12,000 nt of DNA from Flavipsychrobacter stenotrophus. GTDB lineage: Bacteria; Bacteroidota; Bacteroidia; Chitinophagales; Chitinophagaceae. The position numbers were made by a program, and so were the translations under genes. Below the pieces are notes generated by a model, which worked only from the letters and a program-made list of their open reading frames with translations, was not told the DNA's origin and did no database searches. Each line of letters starts with the position of its first letter. The stretch's first letter is position 1. Of the stretch, positions 1 to 7,357 are shown piece after piece. The DNA lies in assembly GCA_947372365.1 (NCBI GenBank), contig CANBTK010000017.1:1-12000 (forward strand), given 5' to 3'.

Positions 1-313
1 AGGTATCCTCTTCAAACACATTGGTGTCGGTGGAGCTTATTGCTATCAATGGCAGGCCGAGCGGTTTGTATTTTGAGTTCATCGCATTCATCCGTTCAGG
101 GTACAATTTCGCGAACGGACAGTGGTTGCAGGTGAAAACAACAATAAACCCTTTGGCATCGGGGTACGCATCCAGCGATAAAGGCTTGCCGTCAATATTG
201 CGCAGCGTAAAACCTTTCACCACTTTAGGGGCTATGGGTAGGAATGCAACTCCCGAAAACCCTATGGCTAATAGCGCCACTACAACTAAAATTTGTTTTA
301 TGTAGTTTTTCAT
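1..313 (-). CDS. Exported thioredoxin-like (redoxin) protein, 3' end cut by window edge
   Basis: Reading the minus strand from an ATG at 313 gives 104 residues that stay open to the window edge, so the C-terminal part is missing. Residues 1-25 form a signal peptide or membrane anchor: a KNYIK start followed by a hydrophobic run (ILVVVALLAIGFSGVAFL). The mature part continues with a typical redoxin opening (VKGFTLRNIDGKPLSL), then a beta strand GFIVVF and the motif TCNHCP with Cys62 and Cys65, followed by FAKLYPERM. This is the CxxC active site of a thioredoxin-fold protein; the TCNHCPFAKLY context is typical of a Bacteroidota family of exported thiol-disulfide or peroxiredoxin-like proteins. 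It follows the PEBP lipoprotein gene after 5 bp and is probably co-transcribed with it. The substrate cannot be inferred. Confidence 0.85.
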   Translation of the reverse strand, partial: MKNYIKQILVVVALLAIGFSGVAFLPIAPKVVKGFTLRNIDGKPLSLDAYPDAKGFIVVFTCNHCPFAKLYPERMNAMNSKYKPLGLPLIAISSTDTNVFEEDT

Positions 314-318
314 AGTTA

Positions 319-930
319 TTAAAACCTTGTATAAGTAACGTTAAGTGTGGCAGTATCTAGTGTTATCCCCTTTATGGCATTCAGCAGCGTATCCATAGCT
401 ATTTGCGATTGCGGTACGCTAAAGGCCGGGTTGGCGGAAAGTGCATAAACGGTCATGGTGTATATTTTTGCGCCCGGGCCCTGGGAGCAGGGTGGGGTAT
501 AGCTGTTGCCGCCGTTTACGGTATTGATGCCCCACAACCCAACACCTGAGCTGTTTTCGGTGATTGAAGTTACTGATGCAGGGATGTTGTATATAACCAT
601 GTACACATGCTTGTCGCCGGGCCCCGGTATGTGGTGCATGGTTATTGCGTAGGCGGTTGTGCCTTTCGGCGCGCCTGCCCAACTGAGCGGCGGCGAAATG
701 CCCAGGCTATCGCAGGTGTATTTTTTAGGGTAAGTGCCTTCGTTGGTAAAAGCGGTACTGCTTAATTTAAGCTTGGTAGTGGTGGTATCGGTAGTTGTGG
801 TGGCAGCTGTTGGCGTATCCCCTGTTTTCTTTTTGCAGTTGGCAAATGTTAGCACGCCCGCTGCGAGGAGTAAGGGTACATTTCGTTTAATAAACGAAAT
901 GATGGTATAGGCGTTGCAGGGATGGTTCAT
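319..930 (-). CDS. YbhB/YbcL-type PEBP (Raf kinase inhibitor-like) lipoprotein
   Basis: A 203-residue protein. Residues 16-31 form a short hydrophobic segment ending at Cys32 (TFANCKKK), which looks like a lipoprotein signal; Asn at -1 is unusual for the classical lipobox, so lipidation is likely but not certain. A Thr-rich linker (about 40-52, mostly Thr with Ala and Asp) follows. The rest is a PEBP domain: FTNEGTYPKKYTCDSLG at 61-77, GISPPLSW at 77-84, GTTAYAITM at 90-98, KHVYMVIYNIP at 107-117, and PPCSQGPGAKIYTMTVYAL at 146-164. These match the order of PEBP motifs. The usual Asp-rich ligand-site segment after the AITM strand is replaced by HHIPGPGD, so the pocket may differ. The PEBP fold binds small anions or phospholipid head groups in characterised members; the bacterial role is poorly known. 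The first gene of a two-gene unit with the redoxin downstream. The start was chosen as the only ATG before the hydrophobic segment. Confidence 0.88.
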   Translation of the reverse strand: MNHPCNAYTIISFIKRNVPLLLAAGVLTFANCKKKTGDTPTAATTTTDTTTTKLKLSSTAFTNEGTYPKKYTCDSLGISPPLSWAGAPKGTTAYAITMHHIPGPGDKHVYMVIYNIPASVTSITENSSGVGLWGINTVNGGNSYTPPCSQGPGAKIYTMTVYALSANPAFSVPQSQIAMDTLLNAIKGITLDTATLNVTYTRF

Positions 931-1175
931 GGGTCTATGTATTTCTAATTTAGACGTGTTTTTATGGACAATCAGGTGGTTTCAGGAAAATATTTATTGT
1001 GGCTGCATTTAGGCAAACCCGCTATTCATTTACAAAGAAACAATTTATAATGTGCGAAGTGGTTAGTTTCCAGCGCATGGGGTATATTATTCTTGCCTTT
1101 CTCAACTATTTATTGAGTTTTAAAAATCTTTATGCATAACTTTGCGCCGCTTATAAGAAAATTAAGCCCGAACCT
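931..1175. other. Intergenic region between divergent genes
   Basis: This 245-bp AT-rich gap separates the minus-strand PEBP gene from the plus-strand kup gene. It contains the kup promoter-like element near its right end. On the minus strand I see only a partial -7 match (TAAATTAG, opposite 945-952) with poor -33 spacing, so I do not call a promoter there. No ORF or RNA gene is apparent. Confidence 0.6.
1113..1144 (+). promoter_or_regulatory. Bacteroidota-type promoter for kup
   Basis: TTG at 1113-1115 and TAACTTTG at 1137-1144 are separated by 21 bp. The second is a perfect match to the phylum -7 consensus TAnnTTTG and the spacing is in the usual 17-23 bp range. Transcription would start near 1148-1151, giving a leader of about 25 nt before the proposed TTG start codon. 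Confidence 0.65.
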
Positions 1176-3143
1176 TTGAGTCAGAGTATTAATAAAGCAA
1201 CGTTAGCCGGCCTCATTATCGCACTAGGGATTATTTATGGCGATATTGGTACCTCCCCGCTTTACGTAATGAACGCCATCTGTAATGGCAAGGTGATTGA
1301 TGAATTGCTCATTGTTGGTGCACTATCGTGCATTATCTGGACCCTGACCCTCCAAACAACAGTAAAATATGTAATGCTAACCCTGAAGGCCGATAACAAG
1401 GGCGAGGGGGGCATCTTTTCTTTATTCGCATTGGTGCGCCGCCATGGCAAGTGGACTGTTTTCCCAGCCATGATAGGTGGCGCGGCTTTGCTGGCCGATG
1501 GCATGATCACCCCGCCTATTTCTATCACATCTGCTATTGAGGGGCTCAGGAACCTGCCGCACCTGCAGCACATGAGCGATATGTCAATAGTTTATATCGT
1601 TATTGCCATACTCACGGTTTTATTCTTTTTTCAGCAGTTTGGCACATCAGCTATAGGCAAAACCTTCGGTAATATTATGCTGGTTTGGTTTGTTATGCTG
1701 GCTGCGCTGGGCCTGTTCAAGCTATATAACGTTAACGACTGGCGTATTTTCAGGGCACTTAACCCTTACTACGCTATTAAAATATTGACGGTTTACCCCA
1801 ATGGCTTCTGGATTTTAGGCTCGGTCTTCCTCTGTACCACGGGGGCCGAAGCCCTGTATTCCGACTTAGGGCATTGTGGCCGGGCCAATATCAGGGTATC
1901 GTGGGGGTTTGTAAAGGTTTGCCTTATACTTAACTACCTGGGCCAGGGCGCTTACCTGCTTAATATAAAGCAAGCCGCCCCTTGGAACTCAGCCCACAGC
2001 AACCCTTTTTATGATTTAATGCCGCATTGGTTCGTAATACCGGGCATCATCATAGCTACCGTTGCTGCTATTATTGCCAGCCAGGCATTAATTTCAGGCT
2101 CTTTTACGCTTATCAGCGAGGCTATAAAGCTTAACCTGTGGCCTAAAATGAAGCTTAACTTCCCTACAGTGGAACGTGGGCAGTTGTTTATACCGGGCAT
2201 TAACGTACTGCTTTTTGCTGGCTGTACCGCTATTACGCTCTATTTCCGTAAGTCATCTAATATGGAAGCGGCATACGGCCTCTCCATTACAGTATGTATG
2301 ATTATGACATCGGTACTTTTCTCCTACTATATGTTCGTGAAAAGGGTGCCCATAATATGGATTGTTGGTTACCTTGCGGTTTACTTTACCATCGAGTTCT
2401 CGTTCCTTTGGGCTAACCTGGTGGAGAAGTTTGTGGAAGGCGGCGTGGTTACCATCATTGTGGCAGGCGGTATTTTTATGGCCATGCTCATCTGGTTTAA
2501 AGCCCGTAAAATCAAAAACAGGTATGTGGAGTTTGTGCGTATGGAAAACTACATACCCATTATACAGGAGTTGAGCAACGACCCGGGCATACCTAAGTAT
2601 GCAACCCACCTAGTATACCTTACCAGTGCCAATAACCCTAAAGAAATAGAGCATAAAGTAATTTATTCAATACTTTACCGCAAGCCTAAGCGTGCCGACC
2701 TTTATTGGTTTGTGCATGTGGACGTACTGGATGACCCATACACCATGGAGTATGTAGTGCAGACCATTGTGCCTAACGAGATAATAAGGGTTGAGTTCAG
2801 GCTTGGCTTCAGGGTAGAGCACAGGATACAGTATATGTTCCGCAGGGTGGTGGAAGATATGGTGGCCAATAAAGAAGTGAATGTAGTAAGCAGGTACGAT
2901 TCGCTGAACAAGAATAACGTAATGGGTGATTTCCGTTTTATAGTTATGGAGAAATTCCTGTCGAGGGATAATTCACTGCCATTGTGGGAGCGCCTGATGA
3001 TGCGCGGCTACTTCATACTCAAAAAATTCAGCTTGTCGGAAGAGCGCGGCTTTGGCCTTGACCCATCCGATGTGACCCTTGAAAAATACCCGCTTATTGT
3101 ATCGGCAATACCTGATTACAACCTGAAGAGGATGGAAGAATAG
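1176..3143 (+). CDS. kup: Kup-family potassium uptake transporter
   Basis: A 655-residue K+ transporter of the KUP/HAK/KT family, which imports potassium into the cell, in bacteria usually coupled to protons. The signature GDIGTSPLY lies at 22-30, with Asp23 corresponding to an essential residue in E. coli Kup. KGEGGIFSLFAL follows at 75-86, ADGMITPPIS at 107-116, SAIEG with Glu121 at 119-123, and GAEALYSDLGH at 223-233 with Glu225. About 12 membrane helices occupy residues 12-440; a cytosolic C-terminal domain of about 215 residues follows. The length is close to the 622 residues of E. coli Kup. The start codon is TTG: an in-frame stop lies at 1137-1139, there is no in-frame ATG between it and the signature, and the TTG gives the normal short N-terminus. 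A promoter precedes it and a strong terminator follows, so it is probably monocistronic. Confidence 0.96.
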   Translation: MSQSINKATLAGLIIALGIIYGDIGTSPLYVMNAICNGKVIDELLIVGALSCIIWTLTLQTTVKYVMLTLKADNKGEGGIFSLFALVRRHGKWTVFPAMIGGAALLADGMITPPISITSAIEGLRNLPHLQHMSDMSIVYIVIAILTVLFFFQQFGTSAIGKTFGNIMLVWFVMLAALGLFKLYNVNDWRIFRALNPYYAIKILTVYPNGFWILGSVFLCTTGAEALYSDLGHCGRANIRVSWGFVKVCLILNYLGQGAYLLNIKQAAPWNSAHSNPFYDLMPHWFVIPGIIIATVAAIIASQALISGSFTLISEAIKLNLWPKMKLNFPTVERGQLFIPGINVLLFAGCTAITLYFRKSSNMEAAYGLSITVCMIMTSVLFSYYMFVKRVPIIWIVGYLAVYFTIEFSFLWANLVEKFVEGGVVTIIVAGGIFMAMLIWFKARKIKNRYVEFVRMENYIPIIQELSNDPGIPKYATHLVYLTSANNPKEIEHKVIYSILYRKPKRADLYWFVHVDVLDDPYTMEYVVQTIVPNEIIRVEFRLGFRVEHRIQYMFRRVVEDMVANKEVNVVSRYDSLNKNNVMGDFRFIVMEKFLSRDNSLPLWERLMMRGYFILKKFSLSEERGFGLDPSDVTLEKYPLIVSAIPDYNLKRMEE

Positions 3144-3172
3144 TTTCTCAGGCAGGTTAATAATATTCATAC

Positions 3173-3206
3173 AAAGCCAGTAAAGCCCCCCGGTTTTACT
3201 GGCTTT
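3173..3206 (+). terminator. Rho-independent terminator behind kup
   Basis: AAAGCCAGTAAA at 3173-3184 pairs perfectly with TTTACTGGCTTT at 3195-3206. One G-T and two C-G pairs extend the stem inward to a CCCC loop (3188-3191). A T-rich stretch (tattgttcttt) follows. The hairpin starts 30 bp after the kup stop codon and insulates kup from the next gene. Confidence 0.88.
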
Positions 3207-3207
3207 A

Positions 3208-3238
3208 TTGTTCTTTACGCCCATTGTGGTTAATTTTG
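3208..3238 (+). promoter_or_regulatory. Bacteroidota-type promoter for the 3243 gene
   Basis: TTG at 3208-3210 and TAATTTTG at 3231-3238 are 20 bp apart and match the -33 and -7 consensus. The -7 element ends only 4 bp before the ATG at 3243, which would make the transcript leaderless or nearly so. Confidence 0.6.
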
Positions 3239-3242
3239 TAGC

Positions 3243-4184
3243 ATGCGCATCAGGTTGTCAGGTATAGCAAAAGGTAGGCATCTTCTTCCTGCAATTATGG
3301 TGCTGGCGTTTACCCGGGGGGCTGCGCAGCAGTACGATACCGCGCACCACCTTAACTTCCCTATAGAACTGGACAGTTTTGTAGTACGGGCCGGGTTTGA
3401 CCCAAGGGCATTTATTAGGCGGGTGCAGAATGATACTACATTTTATAAAGCATTCAGAAGCTTGCACTTAGTGCCATTTACCTCAACAGATAGTTATACG
3501 GCGTTCGGTAAAAATGGGCAGGTAACAGCTACCAATAACTGCCGCAGCCAGCAGAAAATTGATGCAAGGGGCTGTAGGGTGGCTACATTGCTCAGCCAGC
3601 AAACAACGGGCGGTTTCTTCAAGCGCAATGGTAGCCACAGTTATTTCACGGCCCAGTTGTTTTATGATTTATTCTACTCTAAAACCCCGGTTTGTAATCA
3701 GGATGATATAGTTGCTGGTGCCCTGAAGCTGGTGGATAACAGCCGTATGGAAAAAAGTAAGTACGAACTGAAGCAGCTTATTTTCAATCCAGGTGCAAAA
3801 GTAAGTGGTATACCATTTATGGGCGATAGGGCATCTATCTTTGACGAAAGCGAGGTGGCGAAGTATGATTTTAAAATAAAGCAGGAGGTTTACGAGGGCG
3901 AAGAAAGTTTTGTTTTCAGTATAACGCCCAAGCCGGAATACAAAAATAAAGTGGTTTATAACGAGCTGGTTACCTGGTTCAGGAAGGCAGATTACAGCAT
4001 AATGGCGCGCGATTACTCATTGTCTTACAGCACATTACTGTACAGTTTTGAAGTAAAAATGAAAGTTAGGGTACGGCAGGTGGGCGGCAAGCTGTACCCC
4101 GTGCATATAGCCTATGACGGCACGTGGCATGTATTTACCCAAAAAACCGAAAGGATGAAGGTGGTGATGGATGTAGCTTATTGA
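3243..4184 (+). CDS. Exported protein of unknown function (Bacteroidota family)
   Basis: A 313-residue protein. The N-terminus has a basic region (RIRLSGIAKGRH), a hydrophobic core (LLPAIMVLAF, 14-23) and a likely signal peptidase site near Ala27-Ala28-Gln29, so it should be exported. The mature part begins with LDSFVVRAGFDPRAFIRRVQNDTTFYKAFRSL (43-74), a pattern I associate with uncharacterised Bacteroidota proteins. The C-terminal half (about 205-313) alternates short beta strands (YDFKIKQEVYEG, SFVFSITPKP, YNELVTWFRKADYSIMARDYSL, SFEVKMKVRVRQVGG). This could be a LolA/LolB-like half-barrel, but that is only an impression. Cys100, Cys111 and Cys151 are the cysteines in the exported part. 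A strong terminator upstream and an own promoter-like element set it apart from kup; 42 bp separate it from the SRPBCC gene. Downstream starts such as Met19 would shorten the signal peptide too much. Confidence 0.85.
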   Translation: MRIRLSGIAKGRHLLPAIMVLAFTRGAAQQYDTAHHLNFPIELDSFVVRAGFDPRAFIRRVQNDTTFYKAFRSLHLVPFTSTDSYTAFGKNGQVTATNNCRSQQKIDARGCRVATLLSQQTTGGFFKRNGSHSYFTAQLFYDLFYSKTPVCNQDDIVAGALKLVDNSRMEKSKYELKQLIFNPGAKVSGIPFMGDRASIFDESEVAKYDFKIKQEVYEGEESFVFSITPKPEYKNKVVYNELVTWFRKADYSIMARDYSLSYSTLLYSFEVKMKVRVRQVGGKLYPVHIAYDGTWHVFTQKTERMKVVMDVAY

Positions 4185-4212
4185 CTTATTTTGGCATGCT
4201 CACTTAACTTTA
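4181..4212 (+). promoter_or_regulatory. Probable promoter for the SRPBCC membrane gene
   Basis: TTG at 4181-4183 overlaps the stop codon of the preceding gene, and TAACTTTA at 4205-4212 matches the -7 consensus except for the last base. The spacer is 21 bp and the ATG lies 14 bp after the -7 element. The following gene may also be reached by readthrough from upstream, because no terminator lies in the 42-bp gap. Confidence 0.45.
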
Positions 4213-4226
4213 CATAAATACCCCTT

Positions 4227-5189
4227 ATGACAAAAAAACGGTTGCTAACCCTGCTCAAAATAATTGCGTTGCCTGTCTTTTATGCCATTGCGATGCGCTT
4301 GTTTTTCGGTGTCAAAGACTGGGAGCAACTGTATTCTGTTATGTCAGTTACTTTTCTCTTCTGCCTGCCCACAGTTGTTGGTGCGCTCTGTGTTTATTTT
4401 TCCAGCGAAGAGAATGCGGCCAGTATAGCTTACCGCATTATAGTGCCATGGGTGCCAGTGTTCGCATTCTTGTTGCTCACCCTTATTTTCTCCATTGAGG
4501 GGTTTGCCTGCTGGCTTATGGTGTTGCCATTGTTCCTTATTGCGGCATCCATTGGCGGTTTTATAGGGGCATATATCAAGCGCCGGAATAAGCGCAATAA
4601 CTTCTATGTTTCGGCACTTGTGCTACTGCCATTCGTTATGTCGCCTATCGAAAATAGGGTGGGGGCTATACCCGGCACCTACATTGCCAATACCACAATT
4701 GATATCACTGCCAGTGCCACGGAAGTTTGGGGCAATGTAACCCGGGTAAAAGAAATACCGGCCGTGCAAGATAAAGGCTGGCTTACCCGGTTCCTGGGCT
4801 TCCCAAGGCCGGTAAGGGCAGAGCTTAATTTTGAAGGGGTGGGTGGCTACCGCGAGGCTGTATTTACAAAAGGCCTTGTGTTTCACGAAAAAGTGCTGGA
4901 GTACACCGATAAGAAGAAAATGGTGTTCAGCATAAAGGCCAACCCCTACGAAATACCCTCTACTACTATGGATGAGCACGTAGTAATAGGCGGTAACTAT
5001 TTTGATGTACTTAACGGCACTTACGAACTGGAGCAGCTCAATGCTACCACATGCAGGCTGCACCTTTACAGCCGCTTCAAATTATCTACAACCTTTAATT
5101 TTTATGCCAGTTGGTGGGCAAGGTGGATAATGCAGGATATACAGAATAACATATTGCAGGTTATCAAAAAACGGGCGGAAACAAAGTGA
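4227..5189 (+). CDS. Membrane-anchored SRPBCC (START-like) domain protein
   Basis: A 320-residue protein in two parts. Residues 1-140 contain about five membrane helices (roughly 7-27, 36-58, 70-90, 93-118, 125-139). Residues 152-316 form a SRPBCC/polyketide-cyclase-like domain: ANTTIDITASATEVWGNVTRV is the typical first strand and helix, and the long terminal helix YASWWARWIMQDIQNNILQVIKKRAE closes the fold. Such domains form a deep hydrophobic pocket for lipids or other apolar ligands. The positive cluster KRRNKRNN (118-125) between helices 4 and 5, together with the basic N-terminus, puts both on the cytoplasmic side, so the SRPBCC domain should face the periplasm. The ligand is unknown. 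I do not recognise a named gene. Confidence 0.85.
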   Translation: MTKKRLLTLLKIIALPVFYAIAMRLFFGVKDWEQLYSVMSVTFLFCLPTVVGALCVYFSSEENAASIAYRIIVPWVPVFAFLLLTLIFSIEGFACWLMVLPLFLIAASIGGFIGAYIKRRNKRNNFYVSALVLLPFVMSPIENRVGAIPGTYIANTTIDITASATEVWGNVTRVKEIPAVQDKGWLTRFLGFPRPVRAELNFEGVGGYREAVFTKGLVFHEKVLEYTDKKKMVFSIKANPYEIPSTTMDEHVVIGGNYFDVLNGTYELEQLNATTCRLHLYSRFKLSTTFNFYASWWARWIMQDIQNNILQVIKKRAETK

Positions 5190-5272
5190 GGGCAATAAAC
5201 ACTAACATGTTTATTAAAATGCAATAAAACTGATTACTTTTACCCCTTTTTTGTTGAAAATGATACCCATAC

Positions 5273-7276
5273 ATGCGTAGATATTTACTGCTGCTTTCTT
5301 TTTTATTGCCCCTGCCCATATTCTGCATTGCCCAGGCCGATACCGCTACTAGGGTAGCTGCCCCGCTTCAAAAGGAAATTGCCCCCCGTGTTGATACCAC
5401 AATCGGCCTTTCGGTTACAGGTGGCAGCCGCGATTATAAGTCCCTGGCGCACGCGCTTTGCGATGGGCTGAAAGGCGACAAAGCCAAGGCTAACGCCATC
5501 TACAACTGGATTACCCATAATATACGGTATGATGTGAAGGCCATGCAATCGGGAAAACTAAAGCCCGAGAAGGTGGAAAAAGTACTGAAGAATAAGTTGG
5601 GTGTGTGCGATGGCTATTCCAAGTTATTCACCGCACTGTGCCGCGAGGCGGGCCTCAGGGCCGTAACCATAGACGGCTATGCCAAGGACTGGATTTTTGA
5701 TAATGGCGACCAGCTGATAATCCCCCGCCACGCATGGAATGCAGTATTGATAAGCGGCCAGTGGGAACTGGTTGATGCCACATGGGGTGCTGGCGGGCTG
5801 GTGCAGTCGCCAACCGTCATCAGGAAGATCATCAATAAAGTTACCTTCCGCAAAATCATCTATGCCAAAAAACTGAAGTTCGTATTCAAGTATAAGCCTG
5901 AATATTTCATGCAGGATGTGGAGGAGTTCAGGCTTAAGCATGTACCTGCCGACCCTAACTGGCAGCTTACTGATACAGCTATGCCACTAGCAGTTTTTGA
6001 GCAGGGCGATAGCGCGGTAATAGCATTTAATACTACCTATAGCAAGCCTGCGCAGCATACAGAAGAACTGATGCGCATCAGTACACTGGACCCCGATTCG
6101 GTATCGCTGGATGCGGCCGAAAGGGCCTATCAGTTCAATAACCGTTTTGCTATGGCACTGGCCCTGAAACAGGCAGGCCGCGTAGATGGCGACCTTAGGA
6201 AGGTGATGGAGGAAGAAAACTCAGACAAAGGCAAGCTGCTCTGGAAAGATGCTGAAGTTGCCCTTAAGGCAGTAGATGTGCACATAAAAGAGCAGAGGAA
6301 ATACTTCCCGGAACAGTATAACGGCCTCAAGAAAAAGAACAGGGCTAAGAACACCGAAGCCAAACAATACATGATGGCGATAAAAACCGACGATAAAAAG
6401 TTGGTTGCCCAATGTGATAAATACAAGCACAAATCCGACACCAAAATAAAAAAGGTAAAGGCTAAGTATGCCGAAACTAACAAAAGGAAGGGGCAAGCCA
6501 ACCCCGGCAAAATAAATGACATAGAGCCGGCCAAAACACAGAAGCCAGCATCCGACCCCTCACTGGCTGTAATAAAGGACTCCATCGAAGCCCGGAACAC
6601 CCGAATAGCTGCGCTGCAATACGATATTGATGAGCGCGGCATAGCCATAAATGCACTTAAGGATACCAATGCAGTAAGGCTGGTGGCACTGGCCGGCTGC
6701 CTGGGCGTTTCAGACTCTTTCTTGGTGAGCGAGGCTAAAGCCCGCATACAGATGCATGATAACTATGACGATGAAGTAATAAAGTGGGCATCGCTTTTTA
6801 AGGAGGAGAAATATAAAAAAGCCGATACCCTGCATAAATACTATGTAACGTGCTACGATACCATCATCACCAGGGGCGAGGCAATGCATAAGGTGAGGGT
6901 AGCGCAGCTAGACGCTTATAAAGCCAACCTGCGCGACGCTGAGAAGTATGCCAAGTGGAACAGCAACGACGTTGCTATGAACGCTAAATATGCCGAAATG
7001 GCCAATGCCTACCGCGCCGCTATTGATTCAAGCACTAAAAACCTGATGGTAACAGCCGCCTACATAAAGGGCCACAAAAAGCTGTTTTATGGCCTTGCAA
7101 AGCTTTATAAGCGCCAGCTATACATTGTAAAGTATATGGGCAATGTGGAAGATGTGCGCAAAAAGCTGGAATATAACACCATACTCAGCAAGCAGGCGCT
7201 GGATACCCGCGAAAACAAACAGCAGATAACCACGGTAAAGAATGCCGTAAGGATGATGGCTAAAATTTATAAGTAG
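5273..7276 (+). CDS. Secreted transglutaminase-like protein with Lys-rich helical C-terminal region
   Basis: A 667-residue protein. A classic signal peptide (MRRYLLLLSFLLPLPIFCIAQA) is cleaved near residue 22. Residues about 54-190 form a transglutaminase-like cysteine-protease-fold domain: AKANAIYNWITHNIRYDV at 71-88, the catalytic Cys112 in GVCDGYSKLFTALC, His153 in PRHAWNAV and Asp168 in WELVDATWG. The full triad is present, so it may be an active peptidase or amide-forming enzyme; in bacteria this fold is more often proteolytic than cross-linking. The remaining 470 residues are mostly charged helix with many Lys, Glu and Ala, and short coiled-coil-like stretches, especially around 300-420 and 500-660. 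I recognise no named domain there. The in-phase ATG at 5273 is the only sensible start; the ATG at 5260 runs into a stop after six codons. A weak -7-like TACTTTTA lies at 5235-5242 without a clear -33. Confidence 0.9.
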   Translation: MRRYLLLLSFLLPLPIFCIAQADTATRVAAPLQKEIAPRVDTTIGLSVTGGSRDYKSLAHALCDGLKGDKAKANAIYNWITHNIRYDVKAMQSGKLKPEKVEKVLKNKLGVCDGYSKLFTALCREAGLRAVTIDGYAKDWIFDNGDQLIIPRHAWNAVLISGQWELVDATWGAGGLVQSPTVIRKIINKVTFRKIIYAKKLKFVFKYKPEYFMQDVEEFRLKHVPADPNWQLTDTAMPLAVFEQGDSAVIAFNTTYSKPAQHTEELMRISTLDPDSVSLDAAERAYQFNNRFAMALALKQAGRVDGDLRKVMEEENSDKGKLLWKDAEVALKAVDVHIKEQRKYFPEQYNGLKKKNRAKNTEAKQYMMAIKTDDKKLVAQCDKYKHKSDTKIKKVKAKYAETNKRKGQANPGKINDIEPAKTQKPASDPSLAVIKDSIEARNTRIAALQYDIDERGIAINALKDTNAVRLVALAGCLGVSDSFLVSEAKARIQMHDNYDDEVIKWASLFKEEKYKKADTLHKYYVTCYDTIITRGEAMHKVRVAQLDAYKANLRDAEKYAKWNSNDVAMNAKYAEMANAYRAAIDSSTKNLMVTAAYIKGHKKLFYGLAKLYKRQLYIVKYMGNVEDVRKKLEYNTILSKQALDTRENKQQITTVKNAVRMMAKIYK

Positions 7277-7304
7277 GGCAGTGCTCGTGCTAATATAATA
7301 ACAA

Positions 7305-7338
7305 TTTGTTCATATTATCCTTCGATTCCGTACTTTTG
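7305..7338 (+). promoter_or_regulatory. Bacteroidota-type promoter for the NHL-repeat gene
   Basis: TTTG at 7305-7308 and a perfect TACTTTTG at 7331-7338 are 22 bp apart. The ATG of the NHL-repeat gene lies 19 bp after the -7 element, giving a short leader. Confidence 0.65.
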
Positions 7339-7357
7339 CACCTACAAAAAACTTAAG

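Noticed and set aside
21..305. Plus-strand open frame of 94 codons at the left edge
   Set aside because: It is antisense to the thioredoxin-like gene, whose minus-strand reading gives a signal peptide and TCNHCP motif. The plus-strand product has no recognisable features.
5260..5280. ATG at 5260 as a start for the transglutaminase-like gene
   Set aside because: It is in another frame and meets TAG after six codons; the ATG at 5273 opens directly into a signal peptide.
6130..6747. Minus-strand open frame of 205 codons
   Set aside because: It lies wholly within the transglutaminase-like gene and mirrors its Lys/Glu-rich codons as Phe/Leu/Ser-rich sequence. It has no promoter or domain of its own.
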